From positions 1-5,113 of the forward strand of contig CAYPTI010000126.1 in assembly GCA_964413525.1 (NCBI GenBank): a DNA stretch of 5,113 nt. The letters run 5' to 3'. Below, piece after piece: positions 1 to 5,113 of this stretch. Under the pieces are notes generated by a model. That model saw only the letters and a program-made list of their open reading frames with translations. It did no database searches and had not been told where the DNA came from. A program made the translations under genes and the position numbers. Source of the DNA: CAYPTI01 sp964413525 [NCBI: uncultured bacterium] (GTDB taxonomy: Bacteria; T1Sed10-126). Within the stretch, counting starts at the first letter, position 1. Every line of letters begins with the position of its first letter.

Positions 1-243
1 TGGAACGAAGCCCGGCAGGGATACCTCACCTCCATTCCCGAGGGGGTGGTCATCCAGCGGCTTGTTATTCAGGACGGAACGGCGGAGGTGGGGTTGAACG
101 AGCAACTTGAGGAGGGGGTGGCCGGTTCATGTCGGGTACGGGCGATTCGCTCACAGATAGAGAACACCCTGCGGCAGTTTCAGTCGGTTGATTCCGTCGT
201 GATTTCAGTAGACGGACGAATCGATGAAATTCTTCAGCCGTAA
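1..243 (+). CDS. GerMN-domain protein, C-terminal fragment (5' end outside window)
   Basis: The frame is open from base 1 and ends at a TAA at 241-243, giving the last 80 residues of a protein whose start lies upstream. The residues match the second half of a GerMN (sporulation/spore germination) domain: a segment 'IPEGVVIQRLVIQDGTAEV', a variable acidic loop, then a helix 'IRSQIENTLRQF' followed by 'VDSVVISVDGRI'. In the family the corresponding parts are an L-x-I-x-DG-x-A-x-V strand, a 'GS...I..QIVNTLTQF' helix and a terminal 'V.I.VDG' strand. GerMN domains occur in GerM of sporeformers and in many non-sporulating bacteria, usually in lipoproteins or membrane-anchored envelope proteins. Substrate and function are unknown. 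Any signal peptide or second domain would be outside the window. An ATG at 46 is internal to the domain and is not a plausible start. The family call is fairly sure; the role is not. Confidence 0.8.
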   Translation, partial: WNEARQGYLTSIPEGVVIQRLVIQDGTAEVGLNEQLEEGVAGSCRVRAIRSQIENTLRQFQSVDSVVISVDGRIDEILQP

Positions 244-399
244 CTCCAATCTCCACAACTCGTAGCCCTGATATTTCTACGATCAATTTATGCTGCGATT
301 TCCTGTGTTCACACCCTGAAGAATATCCGTCCGGAAGACCAGCAGTACTTTCGAGATACCATTGTTCTTTTGCTCCTGAGACAAAATGACCTAGACTTC

Positions 400-421
400 T
401 TTGATCCGGTTCGGAGTCAAA
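400..421 (+). repeat. Inverted repeat / potential hairpin 1
   Basis: The arms 400-408 and 412-421 can pair as TTTGAT-CCG with CGG-a-GTCAAA (one T-G wobble and one bulged A at 415), leaving a three-base loop GTT. There is no T-run behind it, so it is not a terminator. It is the first of four successive hairpins in the leader region of the DUF748 gene. No function is known. Confidence 0.4.
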
Positions 422-436
422 ACATGGAGTAACGCC

Positions 437-460
437 CCAATTGTTTTCCTGAATAATTGG
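437..460 (+). repeat. Inverted repeat / potential hairpin 2
   Basis: CCAATTGTT at 437-445 can pair with AATAATTGG at 452-460 over nine positions, with one G-T wobble at 443/454 and a six-base loop. The six outer base pairs are perfect. It is followed by AGTTGACGGG rather than a T-run, so a terminator role is unlikely. As DNA it could instead be a protein-binding dyad. Confidence 0.4.
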
Positions 461-475
461 AGTTGACGGGACGAA

Positions 476-493
476 TCCATCGTTCCGGATGGG
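476..493 (+). repeat. Inverted repeat / potential hairpin 3
   Basis: CCATC at 477-481 pairs with GATGG at 488-492, with a T-G wobble outside (476/493) and a six-base loop GTTCCG. By itself this short stem could be chance. It is listed because it lies between two stronger hairpins in the same leader. Confidence 0.25.
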
Positions 494-500
494 GATTACA

Positions 501-541
501 AATTTTCGGTTAAAAGACTTCCTCTTTTCTAACCGGAAATT
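501..541 (+). repeat. 12-bp imperfect inverted repeat / strongest leader hairpin
   Basis: AATTTTCGGTTA at 501-512 pairs with TAACCGGAAATT at 530-541 over all 12 positions (eleven Watson-Crick pairs and one T-G wobble at 506/536). The helix can continue inward with AAAGA (513-517) against TCTTT (523-527), with two bulged bases at 528-529 and a five-base loop CTTCC. No T-run follows, so it is not an intrinsic terminator. It ends 81 bases before the TTG start of the DUF748 gene, so it could be a regulatory RNA stem in the 5' leader or a dyad operator. It is the strongest inverted repeat in the gap. Confidence 0.5.
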
Positions 542-610
542 GAAGGCTAAATACCCTGGACTACTACGGGTTTTTCGTCTGCTGATTGCGTAAAAACGTC
601 ATTTTTCAAA

Positions 611-615
611 AGGGG
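611..615 (+). promoter_or_regulatory. Ribosome-binding site deciding the TTG start of the DUF748 gene
   Basis: AGGGG stands seven bases before the TTG at 623. The frame upstream contains no ATG, GTG or TTG back to the in-frame TAA at 548-550. The next in-frame ATG (residue 29) would cut into the membrane anchor. The TTG start is therefore well supported. Confidence 0.7.
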
Positions 616-622
616 TCGATCC

Positions 623-2887
623 TTGAACAAGAAGTCTTGGTGGAAGCTTAAACGAACCTGGTTACTGGCATCGTTGGCGGGTCTCATTCTGGTCTACCTG
701 CTGGCAATGTATTTTGTGTTGCCGGGGATCATTCAGGGTCAGATCGTCCAGTACACGGAGGACGATCTGGGGCTTGAACCCGTTTCCGCGGGGGAAGTCA
801 CCGTTGATCCCTTCACGTACGAGATAACCGTGGAAGAGGCTCAGTTTAACCGGCTTGACCAGGAAATCCTCGGGTTCGAGATGGTGTCGGTTGATTTCGA
901 GCCACTCAGTTCTCTGCTCAGCTGGACGTGGACCGTCGATCGGCTGCAGGTGGTTTCCCCCCGTGTTCACCTTCGACTCGACGACGAGAACCGGTTGAAC
1001 TGGCAATCCGTTCTGGAACGAGTTCAGTCCGGTGATGATTCGTCGGGGGAGGGACAGCCCCGGTCCATATATCTCGATTCCTTACGAGTGAGCGGGGGAA
1101 CCCTGACCTGGTCGGATCGGACTCGGGACCCGGAGGCGAACCTCTCCTTGGACTCCCTTGCACTCCAGTCGGATTCCATTCGCTGGCCGGCCGAGGAGCC
1201 CTACTCCCTGCAGGTGAACGGACGGTTGGGAGACACCGGAGAGGTTGATGTGACCACCCGGTGGAAACCGGGGGGTGAGCCCCTGACGGCTCAGATTGAC
1301 CTCAACAACGTCCCCCTCACCCTCGGGAACGATTATTTTTCCCGGCTGGTCCGTGGCCGGTGGGAGACCGGTCAACTTTCCCTGGAAGGCCGGGCCGAGG
1401 TGGGGATCGAGGATTCTGCCATGTCGCTTGAATCGTCCCTTCAGGTCGACGATGCGTCCATGGTCGACGATCAGGGGACCGGGGTTCTTTCGTGGGAGGA
1501 GATTTCGGTGGATACGTTCGGGCTGAACATGGCCGACCGGTCCGTACGGGTTGAAGGCATTCGAGTTGATAGACCGTTCGTGGAGGTGTTTATCGGCGAG
1601 GGGTATCGGACCAATCTCGGTGCGCTGGTCCGGTCGGACACAGAACCGCAAAACGGGGCTGAATCGACCGAGGGGGAAGAAGCGAGTCCCTGGCAGGTCT
1701 CACTGGGGCCGACCTCGATCCATTCGGCCAGGGTGAACTTTCGGGATGAGAACGTCCCGGGTGGGTTCAGTTCGGAGATTCACGACCTGGACGGAACCAT
1801 CGGCCGCCTGCGTTCGGAGGGGGGTGACACCATCACCGTTGAGCTGGAGGGGGAAGCGGATCAGCAGACCCGGGTCGCCGTGAACGGAATGCTGAATCCG
1901 TTTCAGGCAAGCAATAACCTGGATATGGAGGTGGATTTTCAAAATGTGCCGATAACCACCCTTTCTCCCTACACGGTGAAGTTTGTCGGGTACCGCGTTG
2001 ACCAGGGAACGCTTCGATTGCGACTGAATTACCAAATCGTGAATCGGGCTCTTACGGGGTCCAATCACGTTGTGATTGAACAGTTTCTTATTGGGGAAAA
2101 AGTTTCCGAGGATTCGTTATTTGATTACCCGGTCGATCTCATCGTGGCCCTCCTTAAGGACAAAAACGGAGTCATCGACCTTGAGATTCCGGTTTCCGGG
2201 GAAGTCGATAACCTCACGGTCGATCTCGGGCAGGTGATTCGTCAGGCCGTTTCCCGGATGTTCAGCAGCATTGTGTCGGCTCCGTTCCAGTTCCTTTCGA
2301 ACCTGGTTGGAACCGACCCCGAGCAGCTGCGCACCATCGAGTTTCAACCGGGAACGCCGTCGCTGAGTCCGGAGGGGGAGGAAACGGTTCGTTTGATGGC
2401 TCGAGCACTGAATGAGCGTCCCCGGCTCGGGCTTGAAATTCAACCCATTTGGACGAGTTTTGACCGAACGATTCTGGCTCGTCAAGAGGTCGACGGCCGG
2501 ATTGAGCAGGCGGGCGGTCGTCCCGACGATCTGACCGACTCCGTTTCGGTCCTTGAGCGGCTATACGTTGAAGCGTATTCCCGGGAATCCCAGCGGGATC
2601 TGCGCAATGAGCACTCGCAGGAAGAATCGGGAGAATTCTCCGAACCCTCAAATCGAGCAGCCTACGTCGAGGCTCTCTATACCGGACTCGTCGACCAGGT
2701 CGAGATTGAGGACGAAACGCTGGTTCAGCTGGCTCAAACCCGGGCCCGGACCGTGCGGAACGAATTCAATTCACAGGGCATTTCCACGGAACGGATCGTG
2801 ATCCTGAACCCCCGGGAGGCGGATCCCTCCCCCGGGAAATGGGTCGAATTCCCGCTGTCATTAGAGGTTCCTGAGGGCTCCTCGTAA
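623..2887 (+). CDS. DUF748 / AsmA-like envelope protein
   Basis: Complete 754-residue protein. A short basic N-terminus (K3, K4, K8, K10, R11) precedes one hydrophobic segment at about residues 13-37, so it is predicted to be anchored in the inner membrane with the bulk in the periplasm. Residues about 38-135 follow the AsmA/DUF748 entry pattern: 'LGLEPVSAGEVTVDPFTYEITVEE', a 'VDFEPLSSL' strand, then 'SPRVHLRLDDENRLNW'. The middle is beta-rich, with acidic linkers near 137-146 and 338-356. Residues about 487-565 carry the DUF748 C-terminal signature: 'FLIGEKV', 'PVDLIVALLKDKNGVIDLEIPVSG', then 'IVSAPFQFLSNLVG'. From about 571 an OmpA-like stretch 'IEFQPGTPSLSPEGEETV' is followed by an 'LAQTRARTVRNEF' helix. 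Members of the AsmA/TamB/YhdP superfamily are linked to lipid movement across the periplasm or to outer-membrane homeostasis; DUF748 itself has no settled function. At 754 residues it is on the short side, many proteobacterial members being longer. It has about ten lysines in total. A likely terminator follows. Confidence 0.85.
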   Translation: MNKKSWWKLKRTWLLASLAGLILVYLLAMYFVLPGIIQGQIVQYTEDDLGLEPVSAGEVTVDPFTYEITVEEAQFNRLDQEILGFEMVSVDFEPLSSLLSWTWTVDRLQVVSPRVHLRLDDENRLNWQSVLERVQSGDDSSGEGQPRSIYLDSLRVSGGTLTWSDRTRDPEANLSLDSLALQSDSIRWPAEEPYSLQVNGRLGDTGEVDVTTRWKPGGEPLTAQIDLNNVPLTLGNDYFSRLVRGRWETGQLSLEGRAEVGIEDSAMSLESSLQVDDASMVDDQGTGVLSWEEISVDTFGLNMADRSVRVEGIRVDRPFVEVFIGEGYRTNLGALVRSDTEPQNGAESTEGEEASPWQVSLGPTSIHSARVNFRDENVPGGFSSEIHDLDGTIGRLRSEGGDTITVELEGEADQQTRVAVNGMLNPFQASNNLDMEVDFQNVPITTLSPYTVKFVGYRVDQGTLRLRLNYQIVNRALTGSNHVVIEQFLIGEKVSEDSLFDYPVDLIVALLKDKNGVIDLEIPVSGEVDNLTVDLGQVIRQAVSRMFSSIVSAPFQFLSNLVGTDPEQLRTIEFQPGTPSLSPEGEETVRLMARALNERPRLGLEIQPIWTSFDRTILARQEVDGRIEQAGGRPDDLTDSVSVLERLYVEAYSRESQRDLRNEHSQEESGEFSEPSNRAAYVEALYTGLVDQVEIEDETLVQLAQTRARTVRNEFNSQGISTERIVILNPREADPSPGKWVEFPLSLEVPEGSS

Positions 2888-2916
2888 AACGATATCGGTT
2901 CAACTACCGCTACCGC

Positions 2917-2934
2917 GTTCTGAACGCTTTATCG
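2917..2934 (+). repeat. Imperfect direct repeat, left copy
   Basis: GTTCTGAACGCTTTATCGG (2917-2935) resembles GTTCCGGTAACGCTTTATGG (3231-3250). The 10-base core AACGCTTTAT is identical (2923-2932 and 3239-3248). The five-of-six-matching flank GTTCYG is separated from it by a two-base insertion in the right copy. A further shared block CGGTT(C/G)AA lies upstream of each (2896 and 3204). Origin and role are unknown. Confidence 0.3.
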
Positions 2935-2944
2935 GGTGGGGGTC

Positions 2945-2976
2945 GTCTCCCGACGAGGTCTACAAGGGAGATTTTC
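2945..2976 (+). terminator. Candidate Rho-independent terminator of the DUF748 gene
   Basis: TCTCCC at 2946-2951 pairs with GGGAGA at 2966-2971 and is followed directly by TTTTCT. A small inner stem GAC (2952-2954) with GTC (2958-2960) can stack on the main stem, leaving TACAA bulged. It begins about 60 bases after the DUF748 stop codon and in the same direction. The outer stem is only six base pairs and the T-run is four, so efficiency may be modest. A shorter hairpin at 2915-2927 (GCGTT-CTG-AACGC, followed by TTTA) could be an alternative or an auxiliary element. Confidence 0.45.
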
Positions 2977-3062
2977 TGCTCAGGACCTGATTAATCGCCC
3001 TTCGTCTCATTGACCTCCACGTGTCGCTCAACAGGTGTCAGGCAGTTCGGTTAAACAGGGCG

Positions 3063-3093
3063 TCGTCCCACGGTTGACGATGTCCGGGGACGA
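3063..3093 (+). repeat. 7-bp inverted repeat upstream of the kinase promoter
   Basis: TCGTCCC at 3063-3069 is exactly complementary to GGGACGA at 3087-3093, with a 17-base loop. It overlaps a second imperfect dyad, CCCACGGTT (3067-3075) against AACCACGGG (3093-3101), which pairs at seven of nine positions. It lies 41 bases before the candidate -35 box and has no T-run. It could be a binding site for a regulator of the kinase gene, or chance in GC-rich sequence. Confidence 0.25.
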
Positions 3094-3133
3094 ACCACGG
3101 GAAGACATACGGGCTTCCGGGGCCACGAAGCGT

Positions 3134-3163
3134 TTAAAACTCCACCGGATTATCTTATACAAT
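3134..3163 (+). promoter_or_regulatory. Candidate sigma-70-type promoter for the leader ORF and kinase
   Basis: TTAAAA (3134-3139) matches four of six bases of the -35 consensus, and TACAAT (3158-3163) matches five of six of the -10 consensus. The spacer is 18 bases. They lie in an AT-rich island in an otherwise GC-rich gap. Transcription would start near 3170, leaving about 25 bases before the Shine-Dalgarno at 3194-3199. The call rests on consensus resemblance only. Confidence 0.35.
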
Positions 3164-3193
3164 CCTACTAGACTTGAGGTGGAAATAGCTCTC

Positions 3194-3199
3194 GGGAGG
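3194..3199 (+). promoter_or_regulatory. Strong ribosome-binding site of the leader ORF
   Basis: GGGAGG lies seven bases before the TTG at 3207, which is close to ideal spacing. It is the strongest Shine-Dalgarno-like element in the gap and does not serve the kinase GTG, which is 123 bases further on. GGAGG (3195-3199) can also pair with CCTCC at 3217-3221, inside the small ORF, which could mask the site. Confidence 0.45.
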
Positions 3200-3206
3200 C
3201 ATTCGG

Positions 3207-3326
3207 TTGAAACTTTCCTCCAGTGATTTTGTTCCGGTAACGCTTTATGGACCCTCGGCTCGCCGACTGGATTCTCCTTCTTCGACGCTCCAAAATACCT
3301 TCGAGGATCCTTCGTCATCCCCGTGA
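3207..3326 (+). CDS. Possible 39-residue leader peptide overlapping the kinase start
   Basis: A TTG at 3207 behind GGGAGG opens a frame of 39 codons ending in TGA at 3324-3326. Its last bases overlap the kinase start codon in the tetranucleotide GTGA (3323-3326), a classic arrangement for translational coupling. The peptide begins MKLSSSDFVPVTLYG, is rich in Ser and Pro, ends FEDPSSSP, and has no membrane segment or domain I recognise. TTG is also the start codon of the DUF748 gene, so this start type is used in the genome. The kinase lacks a well-spaced ribosome-binding site, which makes coupling to this frame useful. It may be a true leader peptide, a small protein, or a chance frame. The sequence shows the arrangement; translation is inferred. 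Confidence 0.4.
   Translation: MKLSSSDFVPVTLYGPSARRLDSPSSTLQNTFEDPSSSP
3231..3250 (+). repeat. Imperfect direct repeat, right copy
   Basis: This is the right copy of the repeat at 2917-2935, with the identical core AACGCTTTAT at 3239-3248. It lies inside the possible leader ORF. The two cores are 316 bases apart and enclose most of the kinase control region. Confidence 0.3.
3323..3326 (+). promoter_or_regulatory. GTGA stop/start overlap of the leader ORF and the kinase
   Basis: The kinase GTG (3323-3325) overlaps the TGA (3324-3326) of the 39-codon frame by two bases. Such four-base junctions commonly allow terminating ribosomes to restart on the downstream gene. Its meaning depends on the small ORF being translated. 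Confidence 0.4.
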
Positions 3327-5113
3327 CCGCGACCGGCTCCACCATCGCCCTCCTGCTTGTGGAGGACAACCCCCGGGACGTGGATCTGTTTCGGGAGTAC
3401 CTCAGTCCGACCGGGCAGACGGAGTACACGCTTTCCCACGCTCCTTCGTTGTCCGGAGCCAGGGGACACCTGAACAGCGACTCGTTCGACCTGGTGATGC
3501 TGGACCTGGACCTGAAGGACTCGGAGGGCATCTCGACGTTCAAAACGTTGCATGAAGGATATCCGGACATTCCGATTGTGATCTTGACGGGCCGGGAAGA
3601 CGAGGAACTGGCGTCCCGGGCCCTCACGCTGGGCGCCCAGGATTACCTGATGAAAAATGAACTCAACACACACTGGCTCAACAAGGCCATCGAGTACGCG
3701 ATCGAACGGCATAAGTCGGAACGACGCTACCGAACCGTGTTCAAGGACGCCCGGGATCCGATCTTTATCGAAAGCATGGACGACGAGATCCTCGACGCCA
3801 ACCAGGCCGCCTGTGAGTTGCTCGGCTACGAACGGGAAGAATTGCTCTCGTTGTCCGTGCAGGACATCGTCGCGCCGGAAAAGTTGTCCGAATCTGGAGA
3901 TTCGTACGTTGAGCATGAAGCGGAGAAGCATCGCAGGGAACAATTTGAGAGCGTCGACCTCCACAAGGACGGGACGCGAATCCCGGTGGAGGTAAGTACG
4001 GCTCCAATCACCTATCGAGGTCAGCCGGCCTACCTTACCTTTGTCCGCGACATCACGGATCGAAAGCGAGCCGAACAGGCTCTGAAAGAAAGCGAACAGC
4101 GGTTCCGCCAGCTGGCCGAGAACATCGAGGCGGTCTTCTGGATGCGGGATCCCGAGACGAACGAGATTCTGTACGTGAGTCCTACGTACGAGGATATCTG
4201 GGAAAAGTCCGTATCGTCGCTGTTGGACAACCCCGAAGACTGGCTCGAATCAATCCATCCCGACGATCGGGAACGGATTTTCAATGAATTAACGACCCAG
4301 AACGATACGGCCCATGACGTCGAATACCGGATCGTGACGGACACCGACGAGGTTCGATGGATTCACGACATGGCCTTTCCGGTGCAAGACGACCGGGGCG
4401 AGGTCTATCGCGTGGTCGGGGTGGCCCAGGACATTACCGAGGAAAAGGAACGGGCCCGCCGGTATCAGGCGATCTTCAACCAGACCTACCAGTTCACGGG
4501 CTTGCTGGAACCGGACGGCACCTTCCTTGAAGTGAACGACTCCGCGCTTGAGTTTGGGGGAGTGAGTCGGGAGGAGGTCCTCGGGAAGAAGATCTGGAAC
4601 ACGCCGTGGTATCAGGTATCCGAGGAAACCCGGCGGCGGACCCGTGAGGATGTTCAGCGGGCGGCCGAGGGGGAGTTTGTCCGCCGCGAACGGGAGCTTC
4701 AGGGGGCCGAGGGGACCGTCATGATTGATTTTTCGATCCGGCCGATAACAGACGAGAGCGGTGAGGTCGTCCTGCTGGTTCCGGAGGGCCGGGACATTAC
4801 CGAACTCAAACAACGGGAACAGGAACTCCGGGAGGCCAATCGGGCCAAGGACCGGTTGATGCAGGAGATCCACCACCGGGTTAAAAACAACTTCCAGCTC
4901 GCTTCCTCCATGCTGGGCCTCCAGCGGCGGGCCACCGACAACGAGGAGGTCCGACAAATCCTGGACGACGTCCAGGGTCGGATCCAGTCCATGGTCTCAC
5001 TCCACCGGATGCTCTACCAGCAGGAGGACGTCGATAGCGTCCAAATGGACTCCTATCTCGCGACCATCGTCGACACCGTCCGGGATAACGTCCAGCGGGA
5101 CGGTTCGACGGTA
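3323..5113 (+). CDS. Hybrid sensor histidine kinase: receiver-PAS-PAS-PAS-HisKA_2 (3' end outside window)
   Basis: The frame is open from 3227 to the window end. GTG at 3323 is the only usable start before the first domain and places 'LLLVEDN' at residues 10-16. Receiver domain, about 8-125: acidic pair E14/D15, phosphoacceptor D61 in 'VMLDLDL', T89 in 'VILTG', K111 in 'DYLMKN'; all key residues are present. PAS1, about 134-245, ends 'FVRDITDRKRAEQAL'. PAS2, about 257-375 ('FRQLAENIEAVFWM ... GVAQDITEEKERA'), resembles a PAS_3 fold. PAS3, about 380-495, ends 'GRDITELKQREQEL'. HisKA_2, from about 503, has 'EIHHRVKNNFQ', in which H518 (just before R519) is the expected phosphorylated histidine. 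A HATPase domain should follow outside the window. There are no membrane segments, so it is a cytoplasmic kinase. With an N-terminal receiver it is probably controlled by phosphotransfer from another kinase as well as by PAS-sensed signals. Its partner and signal cannot be read from the sequence. GAGGA at 3303-3307 is too far (15 bases) for a normal ribosome-binding site. Confidence 0.9.
   Translation, partial: MTATGSTIALLLVEDNPRDVDLFREYLSPTGQTEYTLSHAPSLSGARGHLNSDSFDLVMLDLDLKDSEGISTFKTLHEGYPDIPIVILTGREDEELASRALTLGAQDYLMKNELNTHWLNKAIEYAIERHKSERRYRTVFKDARDPIFIESMDDEILDANQAACELLGYEREELLSLSVQDIVAPEKLSESGDSYVEHEAEKHRREQFESVDLHKDGTRIPVEVSTAPITYRGQPAYLTFVRDITDRKRAEQALKESEQRFRQLAENIEAVFWMRDPETNEILYVSPTYEDIWEKSVSSLLDNPEDWLESIHPDDRERIFNELTTQNDTAHDVEYRIVTDTDEVRWIHDMAFPVQDDRGEVYRVVGVAQDITEEKERARRYQAIFNQTYQFTGLLEPDGTFLEVNDSALEFGGVSREEVLGKKIWNTPWYQVSEETRRRTREDVQRAAEGEFVRRERELQGAEGTVMIDFSIRPITDESGEVVLLVPEGRDITELKQREQELREANRAKDRLMQEIHHRVKNNFQLASSMLGLQRRATDNEEVRQILDDVQGRIQSMVSLHRMLYQQEDVDSVQMDSYLATIVDTVRDNVQRDGSTV

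Larger units (their letters stand above)
244..622. other. Intergenic region with clustered potential hairpins, no gene seen
   Basis: This 379-base gap between the GerMN gene and the DUF748 gene is visibly richer in A/T than the flanking genes. No open frame of convincing length or composition starts in it; the ATG at 290 gives only nine codons. Four potential hairpins follow each other at 400-421, 437-460, 476-493 and 501-541, and a weaker one (arms 570-577 and 589-597) lies near the DUF748 start. I see no clear terminator after the GerMN gene. A weak 6-bp inverted repeat at 260-265/277-282 has no T-run behind it. No strong sigma-70 pair is evident: TTGACG at 463-468 and TTGAAG at 540-545 are possible -35 boxes, but neither has a good -10 at proper spacing. 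The promoter of the DUF748 gene probably lies here. Confidence 0.6.
2888..3206. other. Intergenic region between the DUF748 and kinase transcription units
   Basis: About 320 bases without a recognisable gene. The left part holds the candidate terminator at 2945-2976. The middle has a 7-bp inverted repeat, TCGTCCC (3063-3069) with GGGACGA (3087-3093), and a 5-bp one, GGAAG (3100-3104) with CTTCC (3114-3118). The right part has an AT-rich island at about 3131-3170 that looks like a promoter, then a Shine-Dalgarno at 3194-3199. A 63-codon GTG-started frame at 3035-3226 has no properly spaced ribosome-binding site and no family resemblance, so I do not call it a gene. Confidence 0.5.

Noticed and set aside
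372-420. TPP-riboswitch-like words (CTGAGA at 376-381, TGATCCGG near 402)
   Set aside because: The conserved GGGGTGC part, the AATACC/AATGCC element and the closing helix are missing, and the downstream gene has no thiamine connection.
553-575. ACCC...GGGT followed by TTTTT as a terminator
   Set aside because: The stem has only four base pairs with an 11-base loop, and it lies more than 300 bases after the GerMN stop and just before the DUF748 gene.
1082-1651. 189-codon minus-strand frame inside the DUF748 gene
   Set aside because: It is a shadow of the DUF748 coding frame, without a ribosome-binding site or domain.
2896-2909. GGTTCAA word resembling a tRNA T-arm
   Set aside because: The base that should close the loop is A instead of C, and the upstream sequence is the end of the DUF748 gene, so no tRNA body exists.
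3035-3226. 63-codon GTG-started frame between the DUF748 and kinase genes
   Set aside because: It has no well-spaced ribosome-binding site and no recognisable motif, and it runs through the candidate promoter of the next gene.
3247-3555. ATG-started 102-codon + frame overlapping the receiver domain
   Set aside because: It is the wrong frame relative to the intact receiver motifs. Its Arg/Pro-rich translation is typical of a frame-shifted GC-rich gene.
3028-3964. Long minus-strand open frames opposite the kinase (199 and 239 codons)
   Set aside because: They lie antisense to an unambiguous receiver-PAS coding sequence, and their translations have no domain character. GC-rich codon use leaves the antisense frame open.
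4289-4957. 222-codon minus-strand frame opposite PAS2-HisKA_2
   Set aside because: It is antisense to well-conserved PAS and HisKA_2 sequence. The translation is low-complexity and resembles no family.

Overview
The window looks like bacterial chromosome with GC-rich genes (codons rich in G/C at third positions) and two AT-richer intergenic stretches. All recognisable genes are on the + strand. Three proteins can be assigned to families: the C-terminal end of a GerMN-domain protein (1-243), a complete DUF748/AsmA-like envelope protein (623-2887), and the N-terminal 597 residues of a soluble hybrid sensor kinase that runs off the right edge (3323-5113). The DUF748 protein points to a Gram-negative-type envelope. 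TTG and GTG starts, low lysine and many Asp/Glu residues are compatible with a salt-adapted organism. A free-living spirochaete or a Rhodothermota/Bacteroidota-like halophile would fit, but the sequence alone does not settle the taxon.

Layout: the partial GerMN gene ends at 243. A 379-base non-coding gap (244-622) follows; it holds several consecutive potential hairpins, the strongest being a 12-bp imperfect inverted repeat at 501-541. The DUF748 gene starts at a TTG with a good Shine-Dalgarno and ends at 2887. About 60 bases further on is a plausible Rho-independent terminator (2945-2976).

The next gap (2888-3322) appears to be the control region of the sensor kinase. It has an AT-rich patch with a possible -35/-10 pair (3134-3163), a strong Shine-Dalgarno (3194-3199), and a 39-codon TTG-started small ORF (3207-3326) whose stop codon overlaps the kinase GTG start in a GTGA tetranucleotide. 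The kinase has no well-spaced ribosome-binding site of its own, so translation coupled to the small ORF is a reasonable hypothesis. This is the most interesting unexplained structure here.

The kinase has an N-terminal receiver domain, three PAS domains and a HisKA_2 phosphoacceptor region. Its ATPase domain presumably lies beyond the window. The GerMN and DUF748 proteins are both likely to act in the cell envelope. The kinase seems to be a separate transcription unit with no visible functional link to them. I see no mobile element, CRISPR array, tRNA or rRNA.
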